A DNA stretch of 64,000 nt from Limonium bicolor (GCA_023374045.1 CM041779.1:274349258-274413257), one strand, 5' to 3'; positions 12,381 through 23,880 are shown, counted from the stretch's first letter. Notes: generated from the letters alone by a model not told the origin. Translations and numbers: made by a program.

Positions 12381-14275
12381 AGGAGAATGTTTTCTTAGAA
12401 ATCACTTTAAATTCACGGTTCTTAGTTTAGACTTTAGGATATTTTGTTTCCATTCAGTTTTCCTTTTTAGTATATTTTGAGTAGCTTTTCGATGTATGTA
12501 CTTAGTATTGTTGAATTTATTTTATATTCATAAAGCTTTTGCATCCTTCACATCTTTAAGAAAGTCATGTACAAATGTTTCGTAAATAAATGCTCTTTCT
12601 CTAACAAAACAAAAAAAATGGTTTGAGTATGTCTTTTGATAAAGGCACAAGAAACAATCATCTTCTGACAATAGAAGAGGACGATTTGTCTTTTTGCTTC
12701 CAAAAGGGTGAACAGGCCCGTCCAAACACCACCACAGAACATCCAAAACAATCCACAAAGCGGTCCAAATCCACATCTTTTAAATTGTTGTCATAAACCC
12801 CAAATCTATACTGGGGGCAATCTGAGCTTAAGTTCGTCATTTTTCATCTTTCGTTTAAATGTGTGAATGGGTTTCGGAGTGAAAATCTCGCGAGAGTGTC
12901 TTGAGTGGTAAAACCATGAGTGAACGAGCGTGTCATTTTTACACGACTCCGGTGAGACCACATTCAAAGGTAAGGTAAACGGCTTAACTTCGACCGAAGG
13001 AGATAATTTGTAAATTTACTCTTAGACCTGCGAAAAGTAACAAAGAACGGATACATAACTATCAGGAATGACGAAGCACCTAGGTACAGTACCACATAGC
13101 CAAAAGCTTATGAACCCTGACATTAAACCCTAGACACCCCCACTGAGCCTTTCATATATCCCTTTTTGATATTATGAACTCCACAAAATAACCCAGCCAA
13201 TGATAAATGTCCGACCCGGTGACCAAAGGAAGCAAGGAGCCTGACTCTCAGATAACGTTCTCATCAGTCCAAAGAAGCAATGCCGCTATCAGCCTGACGA
13301 AGCGATCCGCAAATGGTCCCAGAGTGACACAGGATCCAAAGAGCTCACATCAAAACAACTCTCGAAACTCAAAAACCGGGAGACACAAGAACCCCGAAGG
13401 TGAAGTCAAGAAAGGATAAAACAAAAAGGCAAATCTGAAGCGCCTCAAAGAAATCCAAATAACAAAGAGAAGAGAAATGGTGTAGAGGACAACTTCAAAA
13501 GTCCAAGTCCAGAAGCTCGAAAACAATGTCAACACAAAGTAGCTAGACGACTTCAAGACAAGGAAGATGAATCCGAGAGAAGACGCAAGGTGCAGCTTTG
13601 GTCAGCCCTTTAAGCTCCACATACCTCAAACATCCCTCCATAGTTCTGTTGTCTTTCATGGCCACGTCATACACTTTAAAGACTTCCGACTTGATAGTTG
13701 CATGTCTAATCACTTGAAAGTAATAGATCAAATGTGTAAATCCATCAAATATAGAATTCAATGGTATAGAAGTTATGACCATGAGCGAGAAATGAGTGCA
13801 AACACCAAACACGTCGAGTGTAGGAAGCACTACATCAAAGCATAAGCCTTGACCCTGTGAGGATGAGACTTGTTCACATGTTTAATCAAAGAAAAATGCT
13901 GGGGTTGTTGGTTCCAACAATTGCTATGACAACACCAATCGAAACCCAAACCTTAAGTACCACCAACACCATCATACCACACAGGCCCACATAAGCCCTT
14001 ACCTCCACATCATACCACACAGGCCAACATAAGCCCTTACCTCCACATCATATACCACATACATCTCATAAGCCTTCACCCCTCCATATAAATTCCATGG
14101 CCCGTCATAAGCCTTGATCACCACTCAAGAGATCTCCACATCAAACATCACACCACACCAGTGGCATGTTCATCTCCTAGGAGTTAAATTACGAGTCCGA
14201 AATCTTTAGTCAGGAAACGATGATTTCACTTTCCTTTCAGTAGATATAATTTTATTTAAATATTGCCATGTTTGG
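12381..14275 (+). other. Tat-1 post-gag region without pol
   Basis: I see no reverse transcriptase, protease or integrase motif on either strand. Short open frames (for example 13207-13419 plus, 13543-13830 minus) have no recognised domain and no mutual order. About two and a half copies of a 37-40 bp unit with ACATAAGCCCTTACCTCCACATCAT lie at 13975-14055. Confidence 0.6.
13975..14060. repeat. Short tandem repeat, about 38-bp unit
   Basis: CATAAGCCCTTACCTCCACA recurs with CACACAGGCC spacers, then fades into ATACATCTCATAAGCC. It belongs to the Tat-1 3' repeat-rich region. Confidence 0.6.
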
Positions 14276-14530
14276 CACCTTTTTCAGTAATTTCTTGTCC
14301 TGGATAATTTTCCTTCAAACACTTCGGTTTCATAAATCTCATCATCGCCATGTTTGGCATATTCCAAGCAATTTCTTGCTTTTGACAAATCTGCATCATC
14401 GCCATGTTTGACATATTCCTAACAATTTCTTGCTCTGGAAAAATCTACATCATCGCCATGTTTGGCATATTCCTAGCAATTTCTTGCTTTTGACAAATCT
14501 GCATCATCGCCATGTTTGGCATATTCCTAG
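14270..14530 (+). repeat. Tandem repeat, about 59-bp unit, left part (split by Athila-1)
   Basis: Copies of CATCATCGCCATGTTTGGCA followed by TATTCCTAGCAATTTCTTGC and a GACAAATCTG spacer. The array is cut by Athila-1 at 14530 inside CCTAG and resumes at 22505. Confidence 0.85.
14526..14530. repeat. Target-site duplication CCTAG, left copy (Athila-1)
   Basis: CCTAG precedes the Athila-1 LTR and recurs at 22505-22509 after its other LTR. Confidence 0.88.
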
Positions 14531-15412
14531 TGTTGGGATAAAACCTAACGGCAAGTGTACCGGTCAATTCTAGCAAGTTTTAATAGAGAGAATTCCCTAA
14601 GTATCGAACCAGAGGAGGCGATGTGTCTAGTTTAAATCTTTATTAATGACAAATTAAAACAGGAAATTGGGGTTTGATTTGATGATAATTAGAAACAGAA
14701 TGCAAACAATAACAAGCAGGAAAATAAATGTTGTGAAACTGATTTGGAAAGGAGATCCCGGTTTACTACTGCACCCTAAATCTGTGATTCCTATCCCTAA
14801 GTGATTTATAAGACAATTCTGAGTAAAACCCTAGAACAAAGATAATTTACCTCCGGTCTCCCGCTTAGCAAATAATAGTTAGCAAAGACTGAATTTTAAC
14901 TCTCGTTACAAACCCACTGTTTACTAACCGCCTTAAGAACAATCTAGTTTATTGGTCAATTAGCAATTTAGAGGAATTACCATCTCTAAACTAACCGGTT
15001 ATTTTCCTGTATTCAATTGAAAGCCGCAGTCGTCACATATAAGCTAACAAAATACTAATCCTTATAATTGGCCAAATTATAAAGATTAAAGAAATTAAGC
15101 AAGGAAAATAACTTTACTCAATCAAATTGCATTAAATCACAAAGGAACAGGAATAGTCAATTTAGGGATACATAGCAAACCGAAATCTAAAGGAACTACT
15201 CAGCCATTGACATGTTTACAATAATCAGAACTGTATGAGTAATTATAGAGAACAAGAAGGAACTCTGGTGAGATTTCTGGAGAAGTCTCCGTGGTGACTT
15301 CCTGCTCTGCTCTGCTCCAAACTCCAAACCAGACTCAGACTCCAACTCCAACTAAACTCTCTGTATTGTGGGATTTTGTGCGCTCAAAGTATCTCTCACG
15401 TTGGCTAGCTCC

Positions 15413-15420
15413 CTTTTATA
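15413..15420 (-). promoter_or_regulatory. TATA box of Athila-1 LTR
   Basis: Minus-strand TATAAAAG; the equivalent in the other LTR is at 21930-21937. The hairpin cluster lies 140-310 bp upstream, in U3. Confidence 0.55.
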
Positions 15421-15558
15421 ACAAAGGAATTCTATCTTTAATCTCTCTCAATCTATCTCTAATCTAACCTAATAAGCGACGTAAAGATATTAAAAGATAT
15501 AATAAGAGATATTAAAGATAGAACACCAATTCCGTTTATCTCCGCGCTCCGCTTATAT

Positions 15559-15721
15559 TGGTCCGGGTTTGCAAACAAGTACGCAAACCCGGACCACCAC
15601 TAAAAGGGCAAAGGTTCGCCTGGATGGTCCGGGTTTGCAAAGTACGCAAACCCGGACCGTCTGAAATAGGCAGAAGACTCTACGATGAATGGTCCGGGTT
15701 TAAAAGCTGCAAACCCGGACC
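15559..15721. repeat. Three GGTCCGGGTTTGC hairpins in Athila-1 3' LTR
   Basis: Perfect stems: 14 bp (15559-15572 with 15583-15596, loop 10), 13 bp (15626-15638 with 15646-15658, loop 7) and 11 bp (15691-15701 with 15711-15721, loop 9). Their starts are spaced 65-67 bp apart. The arms are the same sequence in all three. Confidence 0.92.
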
Positions 15722-15960
15722 CTCATAAACACACAGTAATTGAAAATTCTTTTGACTCTGATTTGACTTCCCTTGTTGCTCAACCTCTAAATCTTCATTT
15801 AAGCATTTGTTGAGCATTTTATCCTGAAAACATAAAATTGATCATTGGAGACAAATATAACAATAAAGATAAATAAAGCATTAAGAAGGAATTAAAGTCA
15901 TAATGTAGACAATTAAGCATGAATTAGTCTAGTAAACTTAGACAAATTCCTGACTTATCA

Positions 15961-15975
15961 ACTTCCTCACACTTA
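15961..15975 (-). other. Polypurine tract of Athila-1
   Basis: On the minus strand AAGTGTGAGGAAGT immediately precedes the 3' LTR, where plus-strand DNA synthesis would start. Similar AAGTGTGAGGA copies lie internally near 16893, 17033 and 17109. Confidence 0.7.
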
Positions 15976-17293
15976 ATCTTTGCTTGCCCTCAAGCAAATA
16001 GAAACATACTGAAATCTTACAGAAGGGAGTCGTCAGTTTAGAACTGTGCACAAGGAGATCTAATAATGAAAAGCAGTCATAGAAACAATGATCCACACTT
16101 GCAGGTTTTCATAAACAGTGAATGAGAAGTATTTTGCAAAGGCTTAAGACACATAGTAAAACCACTGACTCCAATTTCACTCAGGGACTACTTTCCAATT
16201 AACTTTCCACAATCCATGGACGACAAGGGGTGAGAATATCTTATTCCATATTACCTTTCATCACCACGTACTCATAATCAAGAAAGACTTTGCACTTTGC
16301 ATTTGAAATTAATAAATTTCTTCAACTTTCTAAACAAGCATTAACTTTCTCTTTTATATCCCTCAGACTTTTCTCTCCATTCATGTAGCGGTGTTGGGTC
16401 TTCTATCCCAGATCAGATGACCTTAGGTAGATGGGTGATGAGGCACCCCGAGGACTTAATTACCAAATGGGCGAGGCCTGTTTTCTGGGTTAAAAGTTCG
16501 ATTAGAGGAGTATCTTGCCTTTGTCCTTCCTTCCTTTCATTCAATTAATCATTCCCAAAGTCCCCAAGTGAAATCAAAGACAAATAGTTACTAATAGGCT
16601 TAACTTTTTAGAGAAGAAATAGACAAGCATTAATCAAAACTGTACATACAAGTAGTGCAACCAGAATTCCCACAACTATTTTCCAGCTTCGATCTCACAA
16701 AACTAGTGCTACTCGTGCGGTGTTCCAAACCAACTTATCCAACCACTGAATAAGACTCAGGTATGTTATGCAACCAAAAATTTTTGAGGGCCAACAAAAA
16801 TACTGTGAAAATGGAGTGATAGCCTTAAAAATGTTCAAAATTAGCACATTCGAATGAAATTGAGCAAGAGCATGAGCATGTGTAATTTCCCTTCCTCACA
16901 CTTAAAAATTAGCAATGCCCTCATTGCTTCATGTAAATGATTAAGACGGAAGGAAAACACAAAGTCACAGAAAACAACGTTGAAAAATAAAAGAAGTTAG
17001 AAAATCACGCCCCTGGAGTATTTTGAGGACACGTCCTCACACTTAGCTAAAAGCATCGGGGTGTTGAAATCTGCAGAAAAGTCGACAGAGTTTCCTTTGG
17101 ATACCTCAATACCTCACACTTAGCAAAAGCAGACCTGTAGCTCAAGAAAGAACCAGCAACACGAACTTGCAGAAACAGTAAGTGTGTGAGTGAAACATCA
17201 TAGTTAAGTGATACAGACGTTATGAAACAGGCAGTATTCGAATCCAAAGTAAGTTAGAAGTATAAAAACACGCCAGTAAGTATTGCACTTGTG
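15976..17293 (-). other. Athila-1 3' noncoding region with conserved blocks
   Basis: No gene recognised where reverse transcriptase and integrase would normally lie. 16190-16530 aligns by eye with 53985-54350 of Athila-2: GTAGCGGT, TTGGGTCT, CTATCCCAGAT, ACCTTAGGTAG, GGGTGATGA and GCGAGGCCTGTTT occur in the same order. Hairpins with a CCCT loop occur at about 15985 (TTGCTTG/CAAGCAA) and 16910 (GCAATG/CATTGC). These are candidate cis signals. Confidence 0.6.
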
Positions 17294-17615
17294 TGGTCCG
17301 GGTTTGCAAACCAATACCCAAACCCGGACCATACGAAAATCATGCCAGTGTGGACTCCGCTTATGCGGTCCGGGTTTCAAACCTATCCTCAAACCCGGAC
17401 GACACGCAAAACATGCCAGTAGCTACTCCGCTCTTGTGATCCGGGTTTGCAAACCAAGCAGCAAACCCGGACGTGCATCAAAATTAGACAGTAGGTATCT
17501 CGCCCTCACGATCCGGGTTTGCAAACCAGCGCGCAAACCCGGACGACCTCCAAAACTTGCCAGTAGCGTCGCCCAGCTATAGGTCCGGGTTTGCAAACCC
17601 AGCTCCAAACCTGGA
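17294..17615. repeat. Five GGTCCGGGTTTGC hairpins in the Athila-1 internal region
   Basis: Tandem unit of about 75 bp, each with TCCGGGTTTGCAAAC then GCAAACCCGGAC around a short loop, separated by spacers containing CCAGTAG. The arms match those of the hairpins in the same element's LTRs, so the module exists both inside and at the ends of the element. Confidence 0.9.
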
Positions 17616-17864
17616 CAACCCTTAAAAGTGGCCAGAAACTCATATTGATAACAGAGATCCCTCCAAACTCCTGAATTCACCTTCAAAACCATGTGAAACT
17701 AAACAAAACATGTCTAACAAACTCATTAGCCCAAAAATAAAGAATGAAAAACAATAAAACTTACGAGAAATAAAAAAAAAAAAATAATAAAACTCACAAA
17801 ACTGGGTTGTCTCCCAGCCAGCCGCCCGTCTTTTCGGTCTTTGGCTAGACCGTGCCTCATTCTC

Positions 17865-18620
17865 TCAAGAGACTCCAGAAGTTCGAGATGCTTCCAAAAC
17901 TTGTTTTGAAGACCTACCAGCATAAAACAGTAGTTGCTCACCTTCTGCATTCAAAGTGATCGTACCGTGAGCAACTTCGATTCGAGCGTCGGCTGTTGCT
18001 AGGAAGGGTCTTCCGAGGATGATAGGAACTGTTGGATCTGCAGCCATGTCGAGTACAACAAAATCGTAAGGAAAGTACAGCTGCTCCACCTTAACCATCA
18101 CATCCTTAGCGATTCCACAAGGATAAACCATTGAGCGATCTGCTAGCTGAAGCGTCATTCGTGTAGGCTGTAAGTCCCCAATCCCAAGTTTTTCAAAAAT
18201 AGTGTATGGCATGAGACTGATTGATGCTCCCAAATCAGCAAGACAGTGGTCAAAATCAATGTCTCCTACTCTGCAAGGAATTGTGAAACTTCCAGGATCT
18301 TTGCATTTTTCTGGTTGACGCTTTTGTATGATCGCTGAACAAGTTCCTGTAAGCTGAATAGTCCCTGTCTCAACTAACTTTTCCTTATTAGATAAAAGCT
18401 TCCTTAAATACTTGGCATAGTTAGGCACCTTCGCAACTAATTCAACAAAAGGAATATCAACAGATAGTTGACGAAGTAAAGTAAGAAACTTATCAAACTC
18501 ACTATCCTCCTTGAAACGCTTGGTTCTGCTTGGGAAGGGAACTGGAGGAGAAACGTCGACTGCAGGTGGTGTAGGTGGAGGAGATTGGGTGGTTTTGCAA
18601 TTACGCTCATTCTCTAGCAC
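17865..18620 (-). pseudogene. Athila-1 aspartic protease region
   Basis: Retropepsin-like protease that would cleave the gag polyprotein inside particles. The open frame has FTIPCRVGDIDFDHCLADLG, then ASISLMPYTIFEKLG, LQLADRSMVYP and VPIILGRPFLATADARI. This is the Athila-type order, with DLGAS in place of the DSG/DTG catalytic triad of most retropepsins. That substitution is usual for Athila and also seen in Athila-2. The frame ends after EQLLFYAGRSSKQV with no reverse transcriptase behind it. The upstream linker to gag is frame-broken, so an intact gag-protease protein is unlikely. Confidence 0.8.
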
Positions 18621-18639
18621 GGTTCCTCTATATTCACCA

Positions 18640-20490
18640 CCTCAAGCTCATTAGTTTTACCTTTACCGCTCCTAGTAGTTACCTTCTTCACCGTTTCCTT
18701 TTCCTGCAAAGAAGATTTTTTAGCCAAGATTCATCTACTAGCTTAGCATAATTTGGCATAAACTTAAGCACTTCAGAAAAGGCATATCCTTAGTTGATTT
18801 CTTAAAAATGTTAAGAAATTTTCCAAGCTGTTCATCAAGGTCCCTTTTCTTTAACCTGTCAGGAAAAGGAATAGGTTCTTCAAATTTACTATTAGAAACA
18901 GAAGAGTAAGAAGGTCGAGTTTCAGGAGACTCCTTCTCCTTGGGTGTTTTAAAAGCTTTACTAGAGTCCTCAACCTCTTTTCGAACGGCTGAATGACAGC
19001 AACAAGTGGAGCATCGTCTTCCACAACAAAAACAGCTTTGGCATGCTCTCTTGGATTCTGCTCTGACTGACTAGGCAAAGAACCCAAAGGACGCTGAACT
19101 AGCTGCTGAGATATCTGAGACAGCTGAGTCTCGATGTTCCTGTTGAATGTCCTTTGATCAGCGTTGAAAGTCCTCTGCTCCTGATTGAAAGCTTCCAGCT
19201 CATTGAACTTCTTCGTGCTAACCGAGATGAAATCATTCATCCTGGCCAGAACTTCATCCATACTAGAAGACGCTCCAGCACCCGAATTCTGTGCTTGCTG
19301 ATTCTGCAGTGGCTGCTTCTGATAGGAAGGATTGTACTGCTGCTGGGGCCTCTGATTGTAATTATTGTTACCACCAGCTTGGTAACGGTTTTGCTGCTGA
19401 CTTGATAACCCGGATTTCCTTGATTCCCAAAATAATTACCCGGTCTGTTACCAACATAGTTCGCTACCGCTCTGTCTTCTTGTGGTGGAGAACACTGGCA
19501 CATGTTAGAAGCTCTACCACAGTACTCGCACGGTGGATAAACCTCAGGAGCTGCTGCACTGGACTGTGGATTCATAACTGCACACATACGCTCAAACTGC
19601 TTCGACATTGCTTCTATCTTGGCAGCCAAGAAAGTGTTTGAATCTACTTCATAAACCCCAGCTGGTTTCTTCGGTGCAGCTTCTCCTGCTCTTGTACCTC
19701 CCCACTGATTAGCTGCTGTAGTAATAGTCTCTAGCAGCTCTTTAATCCGTGTAATGGGCAGCTCCATCAAACTACCTCCAGCACAAGTATCAACCAACAA
19801 CCGGCTAGACGGATCCAATCCTTGTAAAAGGACTGCAGTATAACCTCTTCACCTAGTCCGTGATGTGGTACCTTCCTTACTATCCCCTTAAAACGCTCCC
19901 AAGCTTCAGACAAGGACTCACCGGCGAACTGTTTGAAGTTTGTAATTTCTCCTCTCATGGTCAGCATCCGAGAGGGTGGGAAGTACTTTGCCAAGAATGC
20001 ATTAGCCAGCTCTCCCCAAGTAGTGATACTGTCAGGCGTCAGCGAGTTTAACCATTCAGCGCTCTATCCCTCAGAGAGATGGAAACAAAGTGAGCCGGGC
20101 CACCTCCTGCGAAGCTGGTGTCGAACACGCTCCTACCAACCTCAGGAATGTAGTGAGATGAACATTCGGATCTTCAGTGACCGTCCCGCTGAACTGAGGC
20201 GCGTTCATCACCATGGTCACATAGTGAGTCTTGAACTGCCACTGCACTCCTGCTGGTAGCGCAGGAATCACAATTGGCGACACCAACCCCTCAACACTTG
20301 GGCGGGTGTAGTCCCTCATCTGCCTCTCGTTATTCGCCATGTTCACTGCTGGTTGAACTTCTGGACCCTCTTCAATAACAGGTGGTCGAGCACCCCCTCT
20401 CAACTGGTGGATCCAGGTTCAAGTCTCTTCGAAGCTGTCTTGCGAATCTCTCGATCTCAAGATTGAGTTCGAACTCCGGTTCTCCTGCAG
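18640..20490 (-). pseudogene. Athila-1 gag, frame-broken
   Basis: Structural protein of the particle. On the minus strand the N-terminal segment begins near 20490 (NLEIERFARQLRRDL) and shifts frame to the piece at 20071-20403 with the VQWQFKTHYVTMVMNAPQFSG core. Then come FAGESLSEAWERFKGIVRKV (19767-19994), a segment starting MDPSSRLLVDTCAGGSLMEL, and a Cys cluster CEYCGRASNMCQC near 19495-19535 whose zinc-binding His is lost. Repeats of TFNADQRTFN-like residues and SQISQQLVQRPLGSLPSQ lead into the protease. At least four frame changes separate the pieces. The block order matches the Athila-2 gag at 58480-60352. Confidence 0.78.
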
Positions 20491-21020
20491 AACGGGTTTT
20501 AACCATAAACCGAGAGTTAGTAAACTGAAACTATAATAGCGCAAATTAAAAGGACAGCAGTAATTAGAATAAAATAACAGAAAATCAGAAAAAGATAAAA
20601 AGAAATTAACCCACAAAATATGCAGATAAAATTCCTAACTACTAAACACAGAATATTCAAATAAAGGAATAAAATCAGAAATAAAATCTGGAAGATAAAA
20701 GAATATCTAATCAAACAAACTAGAAATTAGAACAATTAAAAAAAACAGATTAACTAACAGGATTTGCCTTAAACTATCTCCTAAAACAGAACAAGAAAAC
20801 TTAAAGATAAAAGAAGAAAATCTAAAATAAAACAGAACAGGCACGTTTAAACTATCCTATCCAAACAACTATACTAATCGAAATCAAGAACACATAACAG
20901 AATATAATAACAAAATAAATCAAACGAACAAATTGAACAAATAAAATAAAACAAGTAAATCTAAACAGAAAAAATTAAAGAACAAAATAAATAAAATAAA
21001 GATTAAACTAAATAACCGTG
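20491..21020 (-). other. Athila-1 leader, A/T-rich, no gene seen
   Basis: Very AT-rich sequence between primer site and gag. The hydrophobic open frame at 20517-20714 is a by-product of T-rich composition. Confidence 0.6.
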
Positions 21021-21040
21021 CCTCCCCGGCAACGGCGCCA
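21021..21040 (-). other. Primer-binding site of Athila-1
   Basis: The minus strand reads TGGCGCCGTTGCCGGGGA six nt inside the LTR, the primer site usually attributed to tRNA-Asp in Athila elements. Confidence 0.85.
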
Positions 21041-21046
21041 AAAACT

Positions 21047-22504
21047 TGTTGGGTAAAACCTAACGGCAAGTGTACCGGTCAATTCTAGCAAGTTTTAATA
21101 GAGAGAATTCCCTAAGTATCGAACCAAGGAGGCGATGTGTCTAGTTTAAATCTTTATTAATGACAAATTAAAACAGGAAATTGGGGTTTGATTTGATGAT
21201 AATTAGAAAAAGAATGCAAACAATAACAAGCAGGAAAATAAATGTTGTGAAACTGATTTGGAAAGGAGATCCCGGTTTACTACTGCACCCTAAATCTGTG
21301 ATTCCTATCCCTAAGTGATTTATAAGACAATTCTGAGTAAAACCCTAGAACAAAGATAATTTACCTCCGGTCTCCCGCTTAGCAAATACTAGTTAGCAAA
21401 GACTGAATTTTAACTCTCTCTCGTTACAAACCCACTGTTTACTAACCGCCTTAAGAACAATCTAGTTTATTGGTCAATTAGCAATTTAGAGGAATTACCA
21501 TCTCTAAACTAACCGGTTATTTTCCTGTATTCAATTGAAAGCCGCAGTCGTCACATATAAGCTAACAAAATACTAATCCTTATAATTGGCCAAATTATAA
21601 AGATTAAAGAAATAAGCAAGGAAAATAACTTTACTCAATCAAATTGCATTAAATCACAAGGAACAGGAATAGTCAATTTAGGGATACATAGCAAACCGAA
21701 ATCTAAGGAACTACTCAGCCATTGACATGTTTACAATAATCAGAACTGTATGAGTAATTATAGAGAACAAGAAGGAACTCTGGTGAGATTTCTGGAGAAG
21801 TCTCCGTGGTGACTTCCTGCTCTGCTCTGCTCCAAACTCCAAACCAGACTCAGACTCCAACTCCAACTAAACTCTCTGTATTGTGGGATTTTGTGCGCTC
21901 GAAGTCTCTTCACGTTGGCTAGCCTCCTCTTTTTATAACAAAGGAATTCTATCTTTAATCTCTCTCAAATCTATCTCTAATCTAACCTAATTAAGCGACT
22001 GCTAAAAGTATACTAAAGATATAATAAGAGATATTAAAGATAGAACACCAATTCCGTTTATCTCCGCGCTCCGCTTATATTGGTCCGGGTTTGCAAACAA
22101 GTACGCAAACCCGGACCACGTCTAAAAAGAGGCAGAAGGGTCTCGCCTTGGACTGGTCCGGGTTTGTAAAGTAAGACACAAACCGACCACGCATCTGAAA
22201 TTGGGCAGAAGGCTCTACGACAAGGTGGTCCGGGTTATAAACCTAGCTGCAAACCCGGACCCTCTATAAAGCACGTCGTGGTAAATGAAATTTGTATTTG
22301 ACTCTGATTTGACTTCCACTTGTTGCTCTAACCTCTAAATCTTCTTTAAGCTTTGTTGAGTTATTTTATCCTGAAAACATATGAAATCGATCATTGGAGA
22401 CAAATATAACAAAAGTATTAAAGCATTAAGAGGAAATTAATGTCATAATGTAGACAATTAAGCATGAATTAGTCTATAAACTTAGACAAATTCCTGACTT
22501 ATCA
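21047..22504 (-). repeat. Athila-1 5' LTR
   Basis: Pairs with 14531-15960. Hairpins occur at the same place (22079-22262). Here the second hairpin is decayed (arms no longer complementary), while the first keeps its full stem. Confidence 0.9.
22079..22262. repeat. Hairpin cluster in Athila-1 5' LTR
   Basis: Three GGTCCGGGTT-type inverted repeats equivalent to 15559-15721. The middle one has lost bases in the right arm (ACAAACCGACC). Confidence 0.85.
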
Positions 22505-22700
22505 CCTAGCAATTTCTTGCTTTAGGCAAATCTGCATCATCACCATGTTTGGCATATTCCTAGCAATTTCTTGCTTTGGACAAATCTGCATCATCGCCAT
22601 GTTTGGCATATACCTAGCAATTTCTTGCTTTCGACAAATCTGCATCATCGCCATGTTTGGCAAATTTCCAGCAATTTCTTACTTTGGACAATTTTCAGTC
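22505..22700 (+). repeat. Tandem repeat, about 59-bp unit, right part
   Basis: Resumes the Tat-1 array cut at 14530, starting with TSD CCTAG and continuing CATGTTTGGCATAT(T/A)CCTAGCAATTTCTTGC for about three more copies. Confidence 0.85.
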
Positions 22701-22854
22701 TTTACAAGCACTTTAATTTCATTTTACAATACCCACGTAAACCTCTTTATTTCCATTTTTGGAACTTTGACAATTTGCTTTTTGTCACAATCATTTGCAT
22801 AAAACATACTTCGCATCATCAAACATACTGCATTCCTCAATTAGCCTAGTCATG

Positions 22855-23232
22855 AGTAGAATGGGTCTCGGTCTCCATAAGCAACCGAGTAGAACGGATC
22901 TCAGTCTCCATAAGCAACTGAGTTAGATGGATCTCAGTCTCCATAAGCAACTGAGTTAGACAGATCTCAGTCTCCATAAGCAACTGAGTTAGACGGATCT
23001 CAGTCTCCATAAGCAACTGAGTTAGACGGATCTCAGTCTCCATAAGCAACTGAGTTAGATGGATCTCAGTCTCCATAAGCAATTGAGTTAGATGGATCTC
23101 AGTCTCCATAAGCAACTGAGTTAGACGGGTCTCGGTCTCCATAAGTAACCGAGTAGAACGGATCTCAGTCTCCATAAGCAACTGAGTTAGGTGGATCTCG
23201 GTCTCCGTAAGCAACCGAGTTAAATGGGTATC
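22855..23232. repeat. 33-bp tandem array, about 12 copies
   Basis: Unit GAGTTAGACGGATCTCAG followed by TCTCCATAAGCAACT, with variants. As 33 is a multiple of three and the unit has no minus-strand stop, a 171-codon frame is open antisense (22846-23361), encoding 11-residue TETEIHLTQLLM-like repeats after an Asp-rich tract. It is probably not a real gene. Confidence 0.9.
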
Positions 23233-23244
23233 AGTCTCTAGAAG

Positions 23245-23335
23245 CATCCAAAAATCATCAACATCATCGACATCATTAGCATCATCAGCATTATCAGCAT
23301 CATCGACATCATCAGCATCCTTAGTATAACCAGCA
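23245..23335. repeat. CATCAT/CAGCAT microsatellite-like tract
   Basis: Imperfect ATCATCAGC/ATCATCGAC 9-bp repeats next to the 33-bp array. Confidence 0.75.
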
Positions 23336-23369
23336 TTCCTGCATCTTGACACTATCATCATTTCATTTT

Positions 23370-23880
23370 TAGGTAGTCAACGCCTTAGAATCGCTTGACA
23401 TTTACTTCCTCATTTCATTTTAAGGTAGTCAACGCCTTAGAATAGCTTGACATCATTTCGTTATAGGTAGTCAACGCCTTAGAATAGCTTGACATCTTTT
23501 CATTCATTATAGGTAGTCAACGCCTTCGAATAGCTTGACATCTTTTCATTTCATTATAGGTAGTCAACGCCTTTGAATAGCTTGACATCTTTTCATTCAT
23601 TATAGGTAGTCAACACCTTAGAATAGCTTGACATCATCTCATTCAGTATAGGTAGTCAACGCCTTAGAATAGCTTGACATCATTTTCATCACTTTAGGTA
23701 GTCAACGTCTTAGCATAGCTTGACATCATTTTCATTACTTTAGGTAGTCAGCGCCTTAGAATAGCTCGATAACATATCATTATTTCAGGTAGTTGGCGCC
23801 TTCGAATAGTTCAACAACATCTCCTTCTCCTTTAGGTAGTCAGCGCCTTCGAATAGCTCGATATAACCCACTAGATTTCA
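23370..23880. repeat. 46-bp-type tandem array, about 11 copies
   Basis: Unit TAGGTAGTCAACGCCTTAGA then ATAGCTTGACATC and a T-rich spacer of variable length (42-57 bp). Copies drift progressively toward the right end (AGTCAGCGCC, AGCTCGATA). Confidence 0.88.

Larger units (their letters stand above)
14531..15960 (-). repeat. Athila-1 3' LTR
   Basis: 1430 bp, starting TGTTGGGATAAAACC and ending CTGACTTATCA on the plus strand. It is nearly identical to 21047-22504 apart from small indels. A minus-strand TATAAAAG lies at 15413-15420, with three hairpins upstream of it at 15559-15721. Confidence 0.9.
14531..22504 (-). mobile_element. Athila-1: Athila-like LTR retrotransposon, gag-protease only
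   Basis: LTRs 14531-15960 and 21047-22504 (TGTTGGG ... TTATCA) with TSD CCTAG. Minus orientation is shown by the primer site beginning TGGCGCCGTTGC next to the right LTR and the purine tract beside the left LTR. Gag and a DLG-type protease are present, but there is no reverse transcriptase, RNase H or integrase. The remaining 1.9 kb is noncoding, with hairpins and blocks shared with Athila-2. It is probably non-autonomous. It sits in a tandem repeat of Tat-1, so it is younger than Tat-1. Confidence 0.9.

Noticed and set aside
15559..15721. Hairpins as nested MITEs
   Set aside because: They lack target-site duplications, are too short, and share unit spacing and spacer similarity typical of tandem arrays.
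22855..23880. CRISPR-like regular repeats
   Set aside because: Units abut directly without unique spacers, and the context is a plant retrotransposon. They are tandem repeats.
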